Shown here piece by piece: positions 1 to 8,814 of a stretch of 44,393 bases of DNA. The notes beneath the pieces are model-generated. The model had not been told where the DNA came from and searched no databases. It saw only the letters and a program-made list of their open reading frames with translations. How positions within the stretch are numbered: the stretch's first letter is position 1; every line of letters starts with the position of its first letter. The stretch lies in assembly GCA_018818885.1 (NCBI GenBank), contig JAHIRB010000004.1, positions 1 through 44,393 on the forward strand, given 5' to 3'. The position numbers and the translations under genes were made by a program. Origin of the DNA: Patescibacteria group bacterium. GTDB taxonomy: Bacteria; Patescibacteriota; Patescibacteriia; Buchananbacterales; SURF-54.

Positions 1-119
1 AAGGAGTATTCTACTATCCTTGGGATGGTGAAATAGATTTTTTCCGTCTCTACGAATTTCCTTTAACTTCTGAAGATGCCCAAGCACTCGCAGAGGCTTG
101 TGGCCAGTATGGGAAATAA
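1..119 (+). CDS. 3' end of a truncated protein (…GVFYYPWDGEIDFFRLYEFPLTSEDAQALAEACGQYGK*)
   Basis: Open frame from the window edge to TAA at 117-119, followed by a terminator. Confidence 0.5.
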   Translation, partial: GVFYYPWDGEIDFFRLYEFPLTSEDAQALAEACGQYGK

Positions 120-140
120 TTTCCCAAAGGAGGATTAAAG

Positions 141-180
141 CACCCCCGCGTATGGTTTAAGACCACGCGCGGGGGTTTTT
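141..180 (+). terminator. Rho-independent terminator
   Basis: CCCCCGCGTATGGT/ACCACGCGCGGGGG stem followed by TTTTT. Confidence 0.85.
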
Positions 181-273
181 CTTGCTCGCTTATTGTTTGT
201 AGGTTATAATTTAGATAATATTCAAGCACACTTGAGTACTTGTTTGCTTGAACACTTATCTACTTAAAACATT

Positions 274-951
274 ATGCAATACATAAACATTGGATTAATC
301 TTTATCGCAGGACTCAATGTTGGTTTAGCGTTTTTGATCTGGCGAAGGAATCCAAAGAATAAGATTAATATTTCTTACGCCCTTGCTGTTTTGTTTGTAG
401 GAATCTGGACATTAGGCGCCGGAATGTTTCGAGGCGTTGATAACTTGTTTGCTGCAAGAATTTGGACTTGGGTGCAAAATGGATTTGGATCTGTAGCTGC
501 TGTCTCTTTTTATTTTTTTAGTTTATACTTTCCTTTTCAAAAAAAGCAAATATCACTTTTAGCCAAAGTATTAGTAGTCGTCAGTATTATAATTGTTATG
601 TTTGTTGTTGTGGCTCCGGGTGTTTGGTATAGCCAAATTTATTTAGATCCACCGAATAATGATTATGAAATTGCGTTACCTGGTTATTTGTATTTTGTTG
701 TATTCTTTTTGTTTTATATGGGAGGTGCGTTTTATCATTTGACAAGAAAGTACTTAACATCAGAAGGTTTTGTAAAACAGCAGTTAAAAGTAGTAATATA
801 TGCGACAGGTTTGTTAAGTATAGCTAGCACTCTATTTAATGTATTATTACCGTATTGGATAAATGTAGAGCAGAATTGGATAGCCCCGTATTTTTCCATA
901 ATCATGGTGATAATTTTAACTAATTACATTTTTAAGAAAGAACAGGTATGA
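274..951 (+). CDS. Multi-pass membrane protein resembling the histidine kinase N-terminal 7TM sensor region, without a kinase domain
   Basis: 225 aa, seven hydrophobic segments, starts NIGLIFIAGLNVGLAFLIWRRNPKNKINISYA; paralogous to the next three ORFs. Confidence 0.65.
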   Translation: MQYINIGLIFIAGLNVGLAFLIWRRNPKNKINISYALAVLFVGIWTLGAGMFRGVDNLFAARIWTWVQNGFGSVAAVSFYFFSLYFPFQKKQISLLAKVLVVVSIIIVMFVVVAPGVWYSQIYLDPPNNDYEIALPGYLYFVVFFLFYMGGAFYHLTRKYLTSEGFVKQQLKVVIYATGLLSIASTLFNVLLPYWINVEQNWIAPYFSIIMVIILTNYIFKKEQV

Positions 952-1622
952 GTTTGATAAATATTGGCTTATTATTAATTGCTGGATTAAATATTCTATT
1001 AGCGCTGTTAATCTGGCAGAGGAACAAAAAGAATAAAATAAATATATCTTTTGCAATTACAGTAGCAGTAGTTGGCGTGTGGTCTCTGACCATGGGATTA
1101 TTTAGGGCTTCAACAGATTTTTCTAGTGCTTGGTTGTGGACATGGATTCAGTTTTCCGCAGGAGTATTAATTGTAATTCCATTTTATTTTTTTTCAATAT
1201 ATTTTCCTTTTCAAAAATTGTTATTAAAAAAATGGCACATTGCCATTATTATTTTAAGTATCGCAGTAATACTTTTAGTTATTTTACTGCCAGGTGTTTG
1301 GATAAAAGATATTTATTTTGTTGGAGGTGAGCCAGAGTATTTAACAGATAGATGGGGTCTTTTGTATGCAAACTTGCATGTTTTAGTATTTATATTTTTA
1401 GCTTTCTATAATTTTTTAAATAAATATTTAGAAAGCGAAGGGTTTACCAAAAAGCAGCTAAGTTATGTTATGATTGCTATGGGTATAATTGCAATTTTTG
1501 GACCTTTGTTTAGTACGGTTATTCCGTTTATTGTAGCAGCAAAATCTACACATTGGTTGGGCCCGTATTTTTCTTTGCCAATGGCAGTGTTCTTAAGTTA
1601 TTTTATATTTAAGAAGGAATAA
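948..1622 (+). CDS. 7TM sensor-like membrane protein, tandem paralog
   Basis: 224 aa; 4-nt overlap with previous ORF; shared NIGLLLIAGLN...NKKNKINISFA and FYFFSIYFPFQK motifs. Confidence 0.65.
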   Translation: MSLINIGLLLIAGLNILLALLIWQRNKKNKINISFAITVAVVGVWSLTMGLFRASTDFSSAWLWTWIQFSAGVLIVIPFYFFSIYFPFQKLLLKKWHIAIIILSIAVILLVILLPGVWIKDIYFVGGEPEYLTDRWGLLYANLHVLVFIFLAFYNFLNKYLESEGFTKKQLSYVMIAMGIIAIFGPLFSTVIPFIVAAKSTHWLGPYFSLPMAVFLSYFIFKKE

Positions 1623-1624
1623 GT

Positions 1625-2287
1625 ATGTTGTTAATTTTAACGAAAATCTCAGTAATATTAACAGCCATATTTGCTTTTGGCATGGGTGTTTACACTTTAT
1701 ACAAGAATCCGAAAGCTAAGGTGAATCAAATATGGTTTTTGAATAATCTTGTGGTTATGATATGGGCAATTTCTGGTTGTATTATTATGATGACTTCTTC
1801 ATATGCTACAGGAATACTGGGTGTAAAAATTTCTTTTATCGGAGTTACATTAGCAGTATTGTTTTTTCATTTTGTGACAACATTTTTATTTCAAGAAAAG
1901 AGACATAAATTAAAAATTATTATTGGTTATATAGTGCTTGCATTAATTATTATTTTGATTGCTTTTAGTAAATTATTCTTAAAAGATATTAATTATTTAA
2001 ATGGTTTTGGATATTATGCACTCCCTGGACTGTTGTTTAATTATGTTGTGGTATTTTTTAGTATCTATGTTGTCTACACCTTTTATTTATTATTTAAAGC
2101 ATATAAGGTAGCAGATGGAATAAAGAAAAAACAAATTTATTATTTAATCTTGGGATTAGGTATTGGATTTTTAGGTGCATCTACTGGCTTCTTGATTAAT
2201 ATATTTGAGGTATTTCCTTATGGATGGCTTTTGGTCCCATTTTATCCAATACTTATATCCTATGGGATGTTTTTAAAAAAGTATTAG
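1625..2287 (+). CDS. 7TM sensor-like membrane protein, tandem paralog
   Basis: 220 aa; same layout, C-terminus PYGWLLVPFYPILISYGMFLKKY. Confidence 0.6.
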   Translation: MLLILTKISVILTAIFAFGMGVYTLYKNPKAKVNQIWFLNNLVVMIWAISGCIIMMTSSYATGILGVKISFIGVTLAVLFFHFVTTFLFQEKRHKLKIIIGYIVLALIIILIAFSKLFLKDINYLNGFGYYALPGLLFNYVVVFFSIYVVYTFYLLFKAYKVADGIKKKQIYYLILGLGIGFLGASTGFLINIFEVFPYGWLLVPFYPILISYGMFLKKY

Positions 2288-2290
2288 TTT

Positions 2291-2727
2291 ATGATTCTTA
2301 GCTTAATAAAAATTTCTTCAATAATAACCGCATTTTTTTCATTTGGTTTATGTTGTTATGTGTTGGCTATTAATCCCAAATCGAAAATCAACATTACTTG
2401 GTCTTTAGCATGCTTTGCTATTGGATTATGGAGTTGTTCCCATTTTGTATTAATGCAAACCAGATCTGATAATATTGCACAGTTATTTTTATACCCGCTT
2501 TATTTAGGAACAATTTTTATACCGATATTTTATTTTCAGCTTATCAAAAAGCAGACGGTGTATTAAGGAAGAAATATTTTTATGTTTTTATTGTTTCTTT
2601 GATCGGTTTTTTTGGTGGAGGTACAAGTTTTTTACCTCACACCTTGGGTATTTATCCATATGGACATCTTATCACATGGCTGTACCCTTTGTTGGTCACT
2701 TATGGGATATTTTTAAAGAAGTATTAA
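2291..2727 (+). pseudogene. Decayed fourth 7TM paralog (internal deletion plus frameshift)
   Basis: ORF 2291-2566 matches the N-terminal part; another frame continues AYQKADGVLRKKYFYVFIVSLIGFFGGGTSFLPHTLGIYPYGHLITWLYPLLVTYGIFLKKY* to TAA 2725-2727, matching the C-terminus of ORF 3. Confidence 0.75.
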
Positions 2728-2741
2728 ATGATCGTTTGAGC

Positions 2742-2770
2742 TTGACATGCATATCTAAGTAACATACAAT
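2742..2770 (+). promoter_or_regulatory. sigma70-type promoter for GIY-YIG gene
   Basis: TTGACA, 17-nt spacer, TACAAT. Confidence 0.65.
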
Positions 2771-2782
2771 AAAGATACAAAG

Positions 2783-2812
2783 AAACACGGCGTAACAACT
2801 GTGTTTTTATTT
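2783..2812 (+). terminator. Terminator/attenuator-like hairpin in the leader of the GIY-YIG gene
   Basis: AAACAC…GTGTTT stem followed by TTTATTTTT, just before ATG 2820. Confidence 0.4.
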
Positions 2813-2819
2813 TTAATTT

Positions 2820-3110
2820 ATGGATAGAAGAGAATATTACGTTTACATAATGACGACAAAAAATAACACCGTATTATATATTGGAGTGACAAATGATATT
2901 TATAGAAGAGTTCATGAACATAAGCAGAAATCTGCCAAAGGCTTTACCAGCAAATATAATGTTGTAAAGCTTATATATTTTGAGGAGTATGAATATATTC
3001 ATGATGCGCTTGATAGGGAGAAACAGCTGAAAAAATGGTATAGAAAATGGAAAGAAGAACTGATCAATAAATTTAATCCGGACTGGGAAGATCTAAGTAA
3101 GCATTTATAG
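2820..3110 (+). CDS. GIY-YIG single-domain endonuclease family protein
   Basis: 96 aa, YYVYIMTTKNNTVLYIGVTNDIYRRVHEHK…FTSKYNVVKLIYFEEY. Confidence 0.9.
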   Translation: MDRREYYVYIMTTKNNTVLYIGVTNDIYRRVHEHKQKSAKGFTSKYNVVKLIYFEEYEYIHDALDREKQLKKWYRKWKEELINKFNPDWEDLSKHL

Positions 3111-3123
3111 CATTTATTTTATC

Positions 3124-3212
3124 CTGTCATTCCCAACTAGATTGGGAATCCAAGCTTGGATTCCGGGTTCTGCCGTCATCACGGTATAATACAGGCAGCC
3201 CCGGAATGACAA
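3124..3212. repeat. Palindromic REP-like intergenic element
   Basis: TGTCATTCC … GGAATGACA ends enclosing TTGGGAATCCAAGCTTGGATTCCGGG. Confidence 0.7.
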
Positions 3213-3321
3213 AAAGGGTTTGAGGATAACAAGAGGAAACAGGAAGAAGAGGCTATGCAATAACGAGAAAGTGGGGGGTTATCTTTTCAAATTTTTTTTA
3301 AAATGCTATTATATTTGTATT

Positions 3322-4893
3322 ATGAAAATTTATACTAAAGTAATCTTTATTTTCCTAATCGCAATTATAGCGGTTGGTTTTTTTCCTATTGCTTCAAAAT
3401 CAGCTCCAAAGCTACTTAAAGCACCAAACAGCTCAACTGTATTTTATTTAGACCAAAATGATAGTTTACATGTTTTCCCAAGTGCTGATGTGTATCGATC
3501 TTGGTATGGTGATGATTTTTCGCAAGTAGTAACAATGCCGTTAGAAGAAATAGCCAAATATCCATTGGGAAAAAACATCGTTGTTCGTTCTGGCACAAAA
3601 TTAATTAAAGTTCGTTCACGTTCTAACGTTTATGCTGTTGAACCCGGAGGTTTAATTCGTCATATTGAAAACGAGGAATTGGCGATTAATTTATATGGAG
3701 CAAACTGGGCAAAAAAGGTAATTGATATCCCAGAAGTTTTTTGGTTTAACTATACTCAAGGCGAACCCATTAAGTATGTTTGGCAAATTCCAGAAGGTGT
3801 TGTTTATCAAATTCAAGATAAAGATACTTACTATTGGAAAGAAGATTCCTATATTCGGCCTTTTGAAAATTTACAAGCAGTTATAGCAAATAAATATAGT
3901 ATTGATAATGTGATTGTTGCCACTAATACTTATTATAGTATGTCTAAACCAATTTCTGGTTTGGATAGTTTGGTGTTCGACCCCGCAGAAGAGCCATATG
4001 TTGATAGCCGTGATTGTGAGAATAAAGATATTAAAGTAGCCTTTCTTTTTATCAATAAGGGACAGTTCATAAATTCGCAAATAGAAAAAATTGTCACTAT
4101 CAAAAAGAATTTACCGACAAGCTTTTCTACTGCAACCAAAGGTCTTTCAGAGGTTGATACAGATTTTCCAACTCACGCGTTTACTGACGACGGCTATTTA
4201 ATAAGAAAAGAAGAAGGCGTAGATCAATTAGTTAAAGATGAAATAGCACACGCTTTTTACAAAAATAACAAAGACATTTTTGATTTCCTAGTTATATTTA
4301 CTAGCTTTGATGTTTTTAAAGATGATATTACAGCGGATTTTATGCCGATTTCCAATCGCGTTAGTGGTCTTGGAAAACCACTAGTTAACAATTCAAAATT
4401 ATTTGGTAGTGATGGAAAGTTAAAGGGAATAATCAACATGGGAAATATTGATAAGTATGATATTGCTACAACTTCTGATCTTAACGAAGTTGAATATTAC
4501 GTCATGCACGAGATATTACACAACTGGAGCGGAGCTACTAGATTTATGGATGAAAGCGGAGTGCGGTCAGAATTACTACTTAGAAAACCAGATAAAGTGC
4601 ACTGGTCTTATTACGATGGATTTATTTCTCCGTTGGGAGGTTCTGGCTGGCAAGATAATGGCGATGGAACGTTTACTAATATTTTAGCAATCTTATCTGA
4701 TCCGTATGTAAGGCCTTTTGCAGATATAGATTTATATTTGATGGGATTAATTCCCGCACAAACAGTTGATCCGATTTTCTATTTAGAGCCAACAATTAAA
4801 GATGCGTTGGGCAATGTTTTACAAGCAACTGCTCATAGTGTTACTATAGATCAAATCATTGCTGCAGAAGGAGAGTGGAGGTGTGTGGAATAG
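3322..4893 (+). CDS. Secreted/cell-surface protein with a zinc-metallopeptidase-like HExxH motif
   Basis: In-frame ATG at 3322 gives a signal peptide-like start (MKIYTKVIFIFLIAIIAVGFFPIASKSA); contains YYVMHEILHNWSG. The track start at 3220 adds a non-signal-like prefix. Confidence 0.65.
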   Translation: MKIYTKVIFIFLIAIIAVGFFPIASKSAPKLLKAPNSSTVFYLDQNDSLHVFPSADVYRSWYGDDFSQVVTMPLEEIAKYPLGKNIVVRSGTKLIKVRSRSNVYAVEPGGLIRHIENEELAINLYGANWAKKVIDIPEVFWFNYTQGEPIKYVWQIPEGVVYQIQDKDTYYWKEDSYIRPFENLQAVIANKYSIDNVIVATNTYYSMSKPISGLDSLVFDPAEEPYVDSRDCENKDIKVAFLFINKGQFINSQIEKIVTIKKNLPTSFSTATKGLSEVDTDFPTHAFTDDGYLIRKEEGVDQLVKDEIAHAFYKNNKDIFDFLVIFTSFDVFKDDITADFMPISNRVSGLGKPLVNNSKLFGSDGKLKGIINMGNIDKYDIATTSDLNEVEYYVMHEILHNWSGATRFMDESGVRSELLLRKPDKVHWSYYDGFISPLGGSGWQDNGDGTFTNILAILSDPYVRPFADIDLYLMGLIPAQTVDPIFYLEPTIKDALGNVLQATAHSVTIDQIIAAEGEWRCVE

Positions 4894-5003
4894 GCAAGTG
4901 ACAAGGTAACCTTCAGCTCCGTTCAGGGCGGGCAAGGTACAAGTATTGATGTTTATAAGCTAGAAAGAGGACATGCGGCTTGCAGCTTAAATTTTTAAAT
5001 AAT

Positions 5004-5049
5004 AAAAAAGCCTTATTTGAAAATTCTTTCTAATGAGGTTTTTTTTGTG
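5004..5049 (+). terminator. Rho-independent terminator
   Basis: AAAAAGCCTTATT … AATGAGGTTTTTTTT. Confidence 0.6.
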
Positions 5050-5096
5050 TTAAAATTTACCTATGGAATCATTAATTCGATTGTTGATAAGACGAT

Positions 5097-5146
5097 TTGA
5101 CTATATTGTAAATATATACTACAATTGTTGTGTAAAATTACAACAA
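5097..5146 (+). promoter_or_regulatory. Promoter with two inverted repeats (candidate operator)
   Basis: TTGACT-17-TACAAT; ATTGTA…TACAAT within the promoter and TTGTTGT…ACAACAA at 5125-5131/5140-5146, before ATG 5152. Confidence 0.6.
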
Positions 5147-5151
5147 CAAAA

Positions 5152-5694
5152 ATGTTTAATTTCTCTAAGATTCAAAAAAAAGTTTTAGCATATTTTTTTA
5201 CCAATCCACAGAAAGAGCATTATTTGCGTGAGTTAGCAAATATTTTATCAATTGATCCTGGCAATCTTTCTAAGAATATGAAGGAACTAACAAAGCAGAG
5301 TTTTTTTAATACTAAAAAAGTAGGCACTTCTAAAATGTTTATTTTAAACAATAAACATCCGCTTTATCACGATCTGAAAAAGATAATTTTTAAAACTGAA
5401 GGCATTGAGGGAAGCTTAAAAAAAATTATATCTCAATTTTTAACTGTAAAAAAGGCATTTATTTTTGGTTCATATGCACATGGCAATGAAGCACAATTTT
5501 CTGATGTTGATGTTATGATAATCGGGCAGGTAGAAGAAGATAAATTAGTATCAGAAGTAAGAATATTGGAAAAAAAATTAGGACGGGAGATAAATTATAT
5601 TCTTATGACACAACAAGAATTTGATCAAAAAAGAAAGAAAAAAAACCCTTTCTTGGAAAATGTATTAGGTGATAAAAAAATAAGCTTAATTTAG
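5152..5694 (+). CDS. HTH domain plus minimal nucleotidyltransferase (MNT) protein
   Basis: N-terminal winged-helix-like HYLRELANILSIDPGNLSKNMKEL; GSYAHGNEAQFSDVDVMII nucleotidyltransferase motif. Confidence 0.8.
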   Translation: MFNFSKIQKKVLAYFFTNPQKEHYLRELANILSIDPGNLSKNMKELTKQSFFNTKKVGTSKMFILNNKHPLYHDLKKIIFKTEGIEGSLKKIISQFLTVKKAFIFGSYAHGNEAQFSDVDVMIIGQVEEDKLVSEVRILEKKLGREINYILMTQQEFDQKRKKKNPFLENVLGDKKISLI

Positions 5695-5696
5695 GT

Positions 5697-6128
5697 ATGA
5701 CAAGAAATTTAATAAAAAAACAAGCATTTAATTATAAACAAATAGATATTTATTTAAAAAAGGCCAAAGAGGGTATTGATAATAGCGAAAAGATTTTAAA
5801 GATTTCAGAAGAAGAAGCTTTTAAAGCCACCTATGATGCCATGTTAAAGATAACATTAGCTTTGATGTTGCTTTATAGCGTGCGGCCTAAAAGTCGACCA
5901 GGACATCACAAAGCAATGATAGAATTTACAGAAAAGACTTTAGGTAAAGAAAATAAAAATATTATAGTTCGTTTTGATAAAATGAGGCAGAGAAGAAATA
6001 AAATAATATATGAGATTTCTATTATTAACTATCAGGAGGCAAAGGAAGCGGCAATTCTAGCTAAGCAGTATCATCTATTAGTTAAGAAGATAGTAGAAAA
6101 GAAGAATCCGCAAAAAAAATTGATCTAA
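5697..6128 (+). CDS. HEPN-like protein paired with MNT
   Basis: 143 aa helical protein directly downstream of MNT; C-terminal RFDKMRQRRNKIIYE resembles an R-x(n)-Y HEPN variant. Confidence 0.65.
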   Translation: MTRNLIKKQAFNYKQIDIYLKKAKEGIDNSEKILKISEEEAFKATYDAMLKITLALMLLYSVRPKSRPGHHKAMIEFTEKTLGKENKNIIVRFDKMRQRRNKIIYEISIINYQEAKEAAILAKQYHLLVKKIVEKKNPQKKLI

Positions 6129-6131
6129 GTT

Positions 6132-7901
6132 ATGGAATCACTAACAAAATTCAACAATTTAAGTCAGGCAGAAAAAAAGATAGTGCAGGAAATTAAATCT
6201 TTGATAATTCTTGCTTCTAAACAGATATACAATTATTCTATTGATGATGATTTGATATATGTGATTTATCCACCTGAAAACTCAATGGGGGATTATTCTG
6301 TACCATGTTATACCTTTGCACACGTTGCTAAAGAACATCCAGTAGAGATTGCCAAAAAATTGCATTCGATAGTATTTGCACATGTAGCGACTAAGAAAAA
6401 AGGGTTGATACAAAAAGTAAAAGTTGAGGGACCTTACCTTAATTTTTTTGTTAGCCCAAAATATTTTGAAACCACTTTAAATCAAATCAACAAAGAAAAG
6501 GAGAAATTCGGACATTTCAAGAAATCAAAACCAAAAAAAATTATGATTGAATATATCTCTCTTAATACGCATAAAGAATTTCATGTAGGTCATTTACGAA
6601 ATGTTTGTCTGGGTTCTGCAGTGGTCAATATTTTGCGGAGTCAGGGAGATAAAATTGTGGCTGCAACATATACTAATGATTTCAGCTTGCATGTTGCGCA
6701 ATGTCTTTGGGGCTGGTTGGATTTTGGACACAAAGAAAAGTTACCAAAAAATAAAGGCAAATACTTGGGACAACTTTATGCACGGTCAGTTCAAAAAATA
6801 TCTGATAGCCCAACAAGTAGAGTCCAAGCACTAAGTATATTAAAAAAACTTCATGCTGGAGATAAAGAACTAACCAAACTTTGGCAAAAAACAAGTAAAT
6901 GGAGCTTGGATGAATTTGAAGAAATTTATAAAGAACTAGGAATTAAGTTTGATGCCTATTTTTTAGAAAGTCAGTTTTATCAAGAAGGCATGAGAATGGT
7001 TAAAAAGATGTTAAAGAAAAATATACTAACAGAAAGTGATGGTGCAGTAATAGCAGATTTAAAAAAATATGATTTGGGTGTTTTAGTATTTTTACGCAGT
7101 GATAGCACCCCCTTGTATCCAGTAGCCGATGTTCCAATGGCACTAGAAAAATTCAAAAAATATAATTTAGACGAAAGTTATTATATTGTTGATGTTAGAC
7201 AAGGTTTTTATTTTAAGCAATTATTCAAAATTTTAGAGTTGCTGGGGTTAAAAAAATCACTCAAACATATTGATTATGAATTTGTCACCTTGCCAGAAGG
7301 AGCAATGGCTTCGCGCTTAGGTAGAGTGATTTTACTTGACGATTTGTGGGAAGAAGTTTACAAACGAGCATATTTAGAAACAAAAAAACGCCATCCAAAA
7401 TGGTCGGGTACAAAATTACAAAAAACAGCACGGGCAATCTCTTGGGCTGCAATAAAATTTGGCATGTTAAAACAAAGTAACGGTAAAGTAATAGTTTTCG
7501 ATACAAAAAATTCAACTAAAACAACAGGCTTTACTGGACCATATCTTCAATATATGTACGCACGTATTAGTAGCATATTGAAGAAACAAGGTTCAAGGTA
7601 CAAGGTTCAAGGTACAATTGACTATACAAAACTAAATACTGAGCATGAACGTCAATTAATTAAACTAATAAGTTCTTATCCGCAAGTAGTTGAATTAACT
7701 GCTAATACTTTTGAGCCATTCAACCTAGTTCAATATTTGTATAATTTGGCTTCTAGTTTTTCTTCGCTTTACGAAACAGTACCGATACTAAAAAGTGATA
7801 AAGAAACAAAGCAAGCTCGTTTATATTTAATTAAACAAGCGCAGACAGTTTTAAAAAATGGATTGGAATTACTTGGTATTGAAGTGTTGGATGAGATGTG
7901 A
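6132..7901 (+). CDS. argS: Arginyl-tRNA synthetase
   Basis: 589 aa; EFHVGHLRN signature, GFTGPYLQYMYARI, C-terminal DALR-like region. Confidence 0.95.
   Translation: MESLTKFNNLSQAEKKIVQEIKSLIILASKQIYNYSIDDDLIYVIYPPENSMGDYSVPCYTFAHVAKEHPVEIAKKLHSIVFAHVATKKKGLIQKVKVEGPYLNFFVSPKYFETTLNQINKEKEKFGHFKKSKPKKIMIEYISLNTHKEFHVGHLRNVCLGSAVVNILRSQGDKIVAATYTNDFSLHVAQCLWGWLDFGHKEKLPKNKGKYLGQLYARSVQKISDSPTSRVQALSILKKLHAGDKELTKLWQKTSKWSLDEFEEIYKELGIKFDAYFLESQFYQEGMRMVKKMLKKNILTESDGAVIADLKKYDLGVLVFLRSDSTPLYPVADVPMALEKFKKYNLDESYYIVDVRQGFYFKQLFKILELLGLKKSLKHIDYEFVTLPEGAMASRLGRVILLDDLWEEVYKRAYLETKKRHPKWSGTKLQKTARAISWAAIKFGMLKQSNGKVIVFDTKNSTKTTGFTGPYLQYMYARISSILKKQGSRYKVQGTIDYTKLNTEHERQLIKLISSYPQVVELTANTFEPFNLVQYLYNLASSFSSLYETVPILKSDKETKQARLYLIKQAQTVLKNGLELLGIEVLDEM
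7587..7614 (+). repeat. Tandem 14-bp repeat inside argS (CAAGGTTCAAGGTA x2)
   Basis: caaggttcaaggta caaggttcaaggta read directly. Confidence 0.85.
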
Positions 7902-7902
7902 A

Positions 7903-7996
7903 GTTTAGTAGTTTAGTAAATTAGTGTTTAAGTGTGTAAGTACTTGAACACTAATTTACTTGCATACTTATTTACTAAACTACTTGCACACTTGCC
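7903..7996. repeat. Intergenic inverted repeat of reiterated TTAGT/AAGTA words
   Basis: GTAAATTAGTGTT (7916-7928) / AACACTAATTTAC (7947-7959) perfect 13-bp arms within longer imperfect arms. Confidence 0.75.
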
Positions 7997-8024
7997 AACT
8001 AATCGTTATAATACACAATGTTCT

Positions 8025-8120
8025 ATGAATAAAAAAAGATTTAAAATTTTAATCGTAGAGGACGACCCCGTACAACTCCCGTTGGTCGTATACGGGGCGA
8101 GAAGATGTAATAAAGTTTAA
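8025..8120 (+). pseudogene. Truncated REC N-terminus fused to a palindrome
   Basis: MNKKRFKILIVEDDPVQLPLVVYGARRCNKV*; first ~14 aa resemble the downstream REC gene, then CCCCGTA…TACGGGG hairpin. Confidence 0.7.
8066..8097. repeat. CCCCGTA…TACGGGG palindromic element
   Basis: Perfect 7-bp arms with internal CAACtcccGTTG. Confidence 0.75.
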
Positions 8121-8134
8121 TAGTAGTTATTTTT

Positions 8135-8518
8135 ATGCCAAACGTAAAAAAGAAAATATTAATAGTAGAGGACGAAGCTTTCCTATTAGACCTTTATCAA
8201 GCCAAACTGGTAAAGGAAGGTTTTGAGGTAGTTACATGCATTAATGGAGAAGAAGGCATCGCTTGTGTTATTGATCACTCTCCAGATTTAATTTTGCTTG
8301 ATATCTTAATGCCTAAAGTAGATGGTTTTGGTTTGCTTGAAGAAATTAAAAAACTGCCGGGTACAAAAAAAATTCCAGTAATTATTTTTTCTAATCTTTC
8401 ACAAAAAGAACAAATAGATAAAGGCCTAAAATTAGGTGCTGCGAGTTATATCGTAAAAACTTCTGTTACACCAGCACAGCTAGCGCAAAAATTAAAAGAC
8501 TTTTTAAAAATTAAGTAA
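8135..8518 (+). CDS. Stand-alone response regulator receiver (REC) protein
   Basis: 127 aa; ILIVEDEAFLLDLY, DLILLDILMP, VIIFSNLS, SYIVKTS. Confidence 0.92.
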   Translation: MPNVKKKILIVEDEAFLLDLYQAKLVKEGFEVVTCINGEEGIACVIDHSPDLILLDILMPKVDGFGLLEEIKKLPGTKKIPVIIFSNLSQKEQIDKGLKLGAASYIVKTSVTPAQLAQKLKDFLKIK

Positions 8519-8525
8519 TATATTT

Positions 8526-8708
8526 ATGAATCCAACAGTAAACGCAGAAACGTGCATTGGTTGCGGAACATGCGAATCATTATGTGGTGGAGTTTTTAAA
8601 GTAGAAGATGACGGCAAAGCGCATGTTGTAGAAGGTGACCACGAAGTTAACAAAGATTGTATTAATAAAGCTGTGGAAGCTTGTCCAGTACAGGCAATTG
8701 TAGTATAG
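8526..8708 (+). CDS. Ferredoxin, single [4Fe-4S]
   Basis: 60 aa; CIGCGTCESLC … ACPVQAI. Confidence 0.92.
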   Translation: MNPTVNAETCIGCGTCESLCGGVFKVEDDGKAHVVEGDHEVNKDCINKAVEACPVQAIVV

Positions 8709-8792
8709 TTCTAGAGATTAGAGTTATTAGAGAGATTATAGTTAATTATAGTAACTCAAATCTCTACAATCGCTACAATAACTCTAATTAAC
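8709..8792. repeat. Intergenic inverted repeat of reiterated AGAG/CTCT-containing words
   Basis: AGAGTTATTAGAGAGATT … AATCTCTACAATCGCTACAATAACTCT. Confidence 0.65.
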
Positions 8793-8814
8793 TTTCATTT
8801 AAAACTTCGCATAC

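Noticed and set aside
2291-2727. Programmed frameshift in the fourth 7TM paralog
   Set aside because: About 90 residues are missing as well as the frame change, so decay by deletion is the better explanation.
3871-4439. Minus-strand ORFs inside the HExxH protein gene
   Set aside because: Antisense shadows of the plus-strand CDS.
7903-8000. CRISPR-like array
   Set aside because: Short reiterated words of variable spacing forming inverted arms; no uniform direct repeats or unique spacers, and no cas genes.
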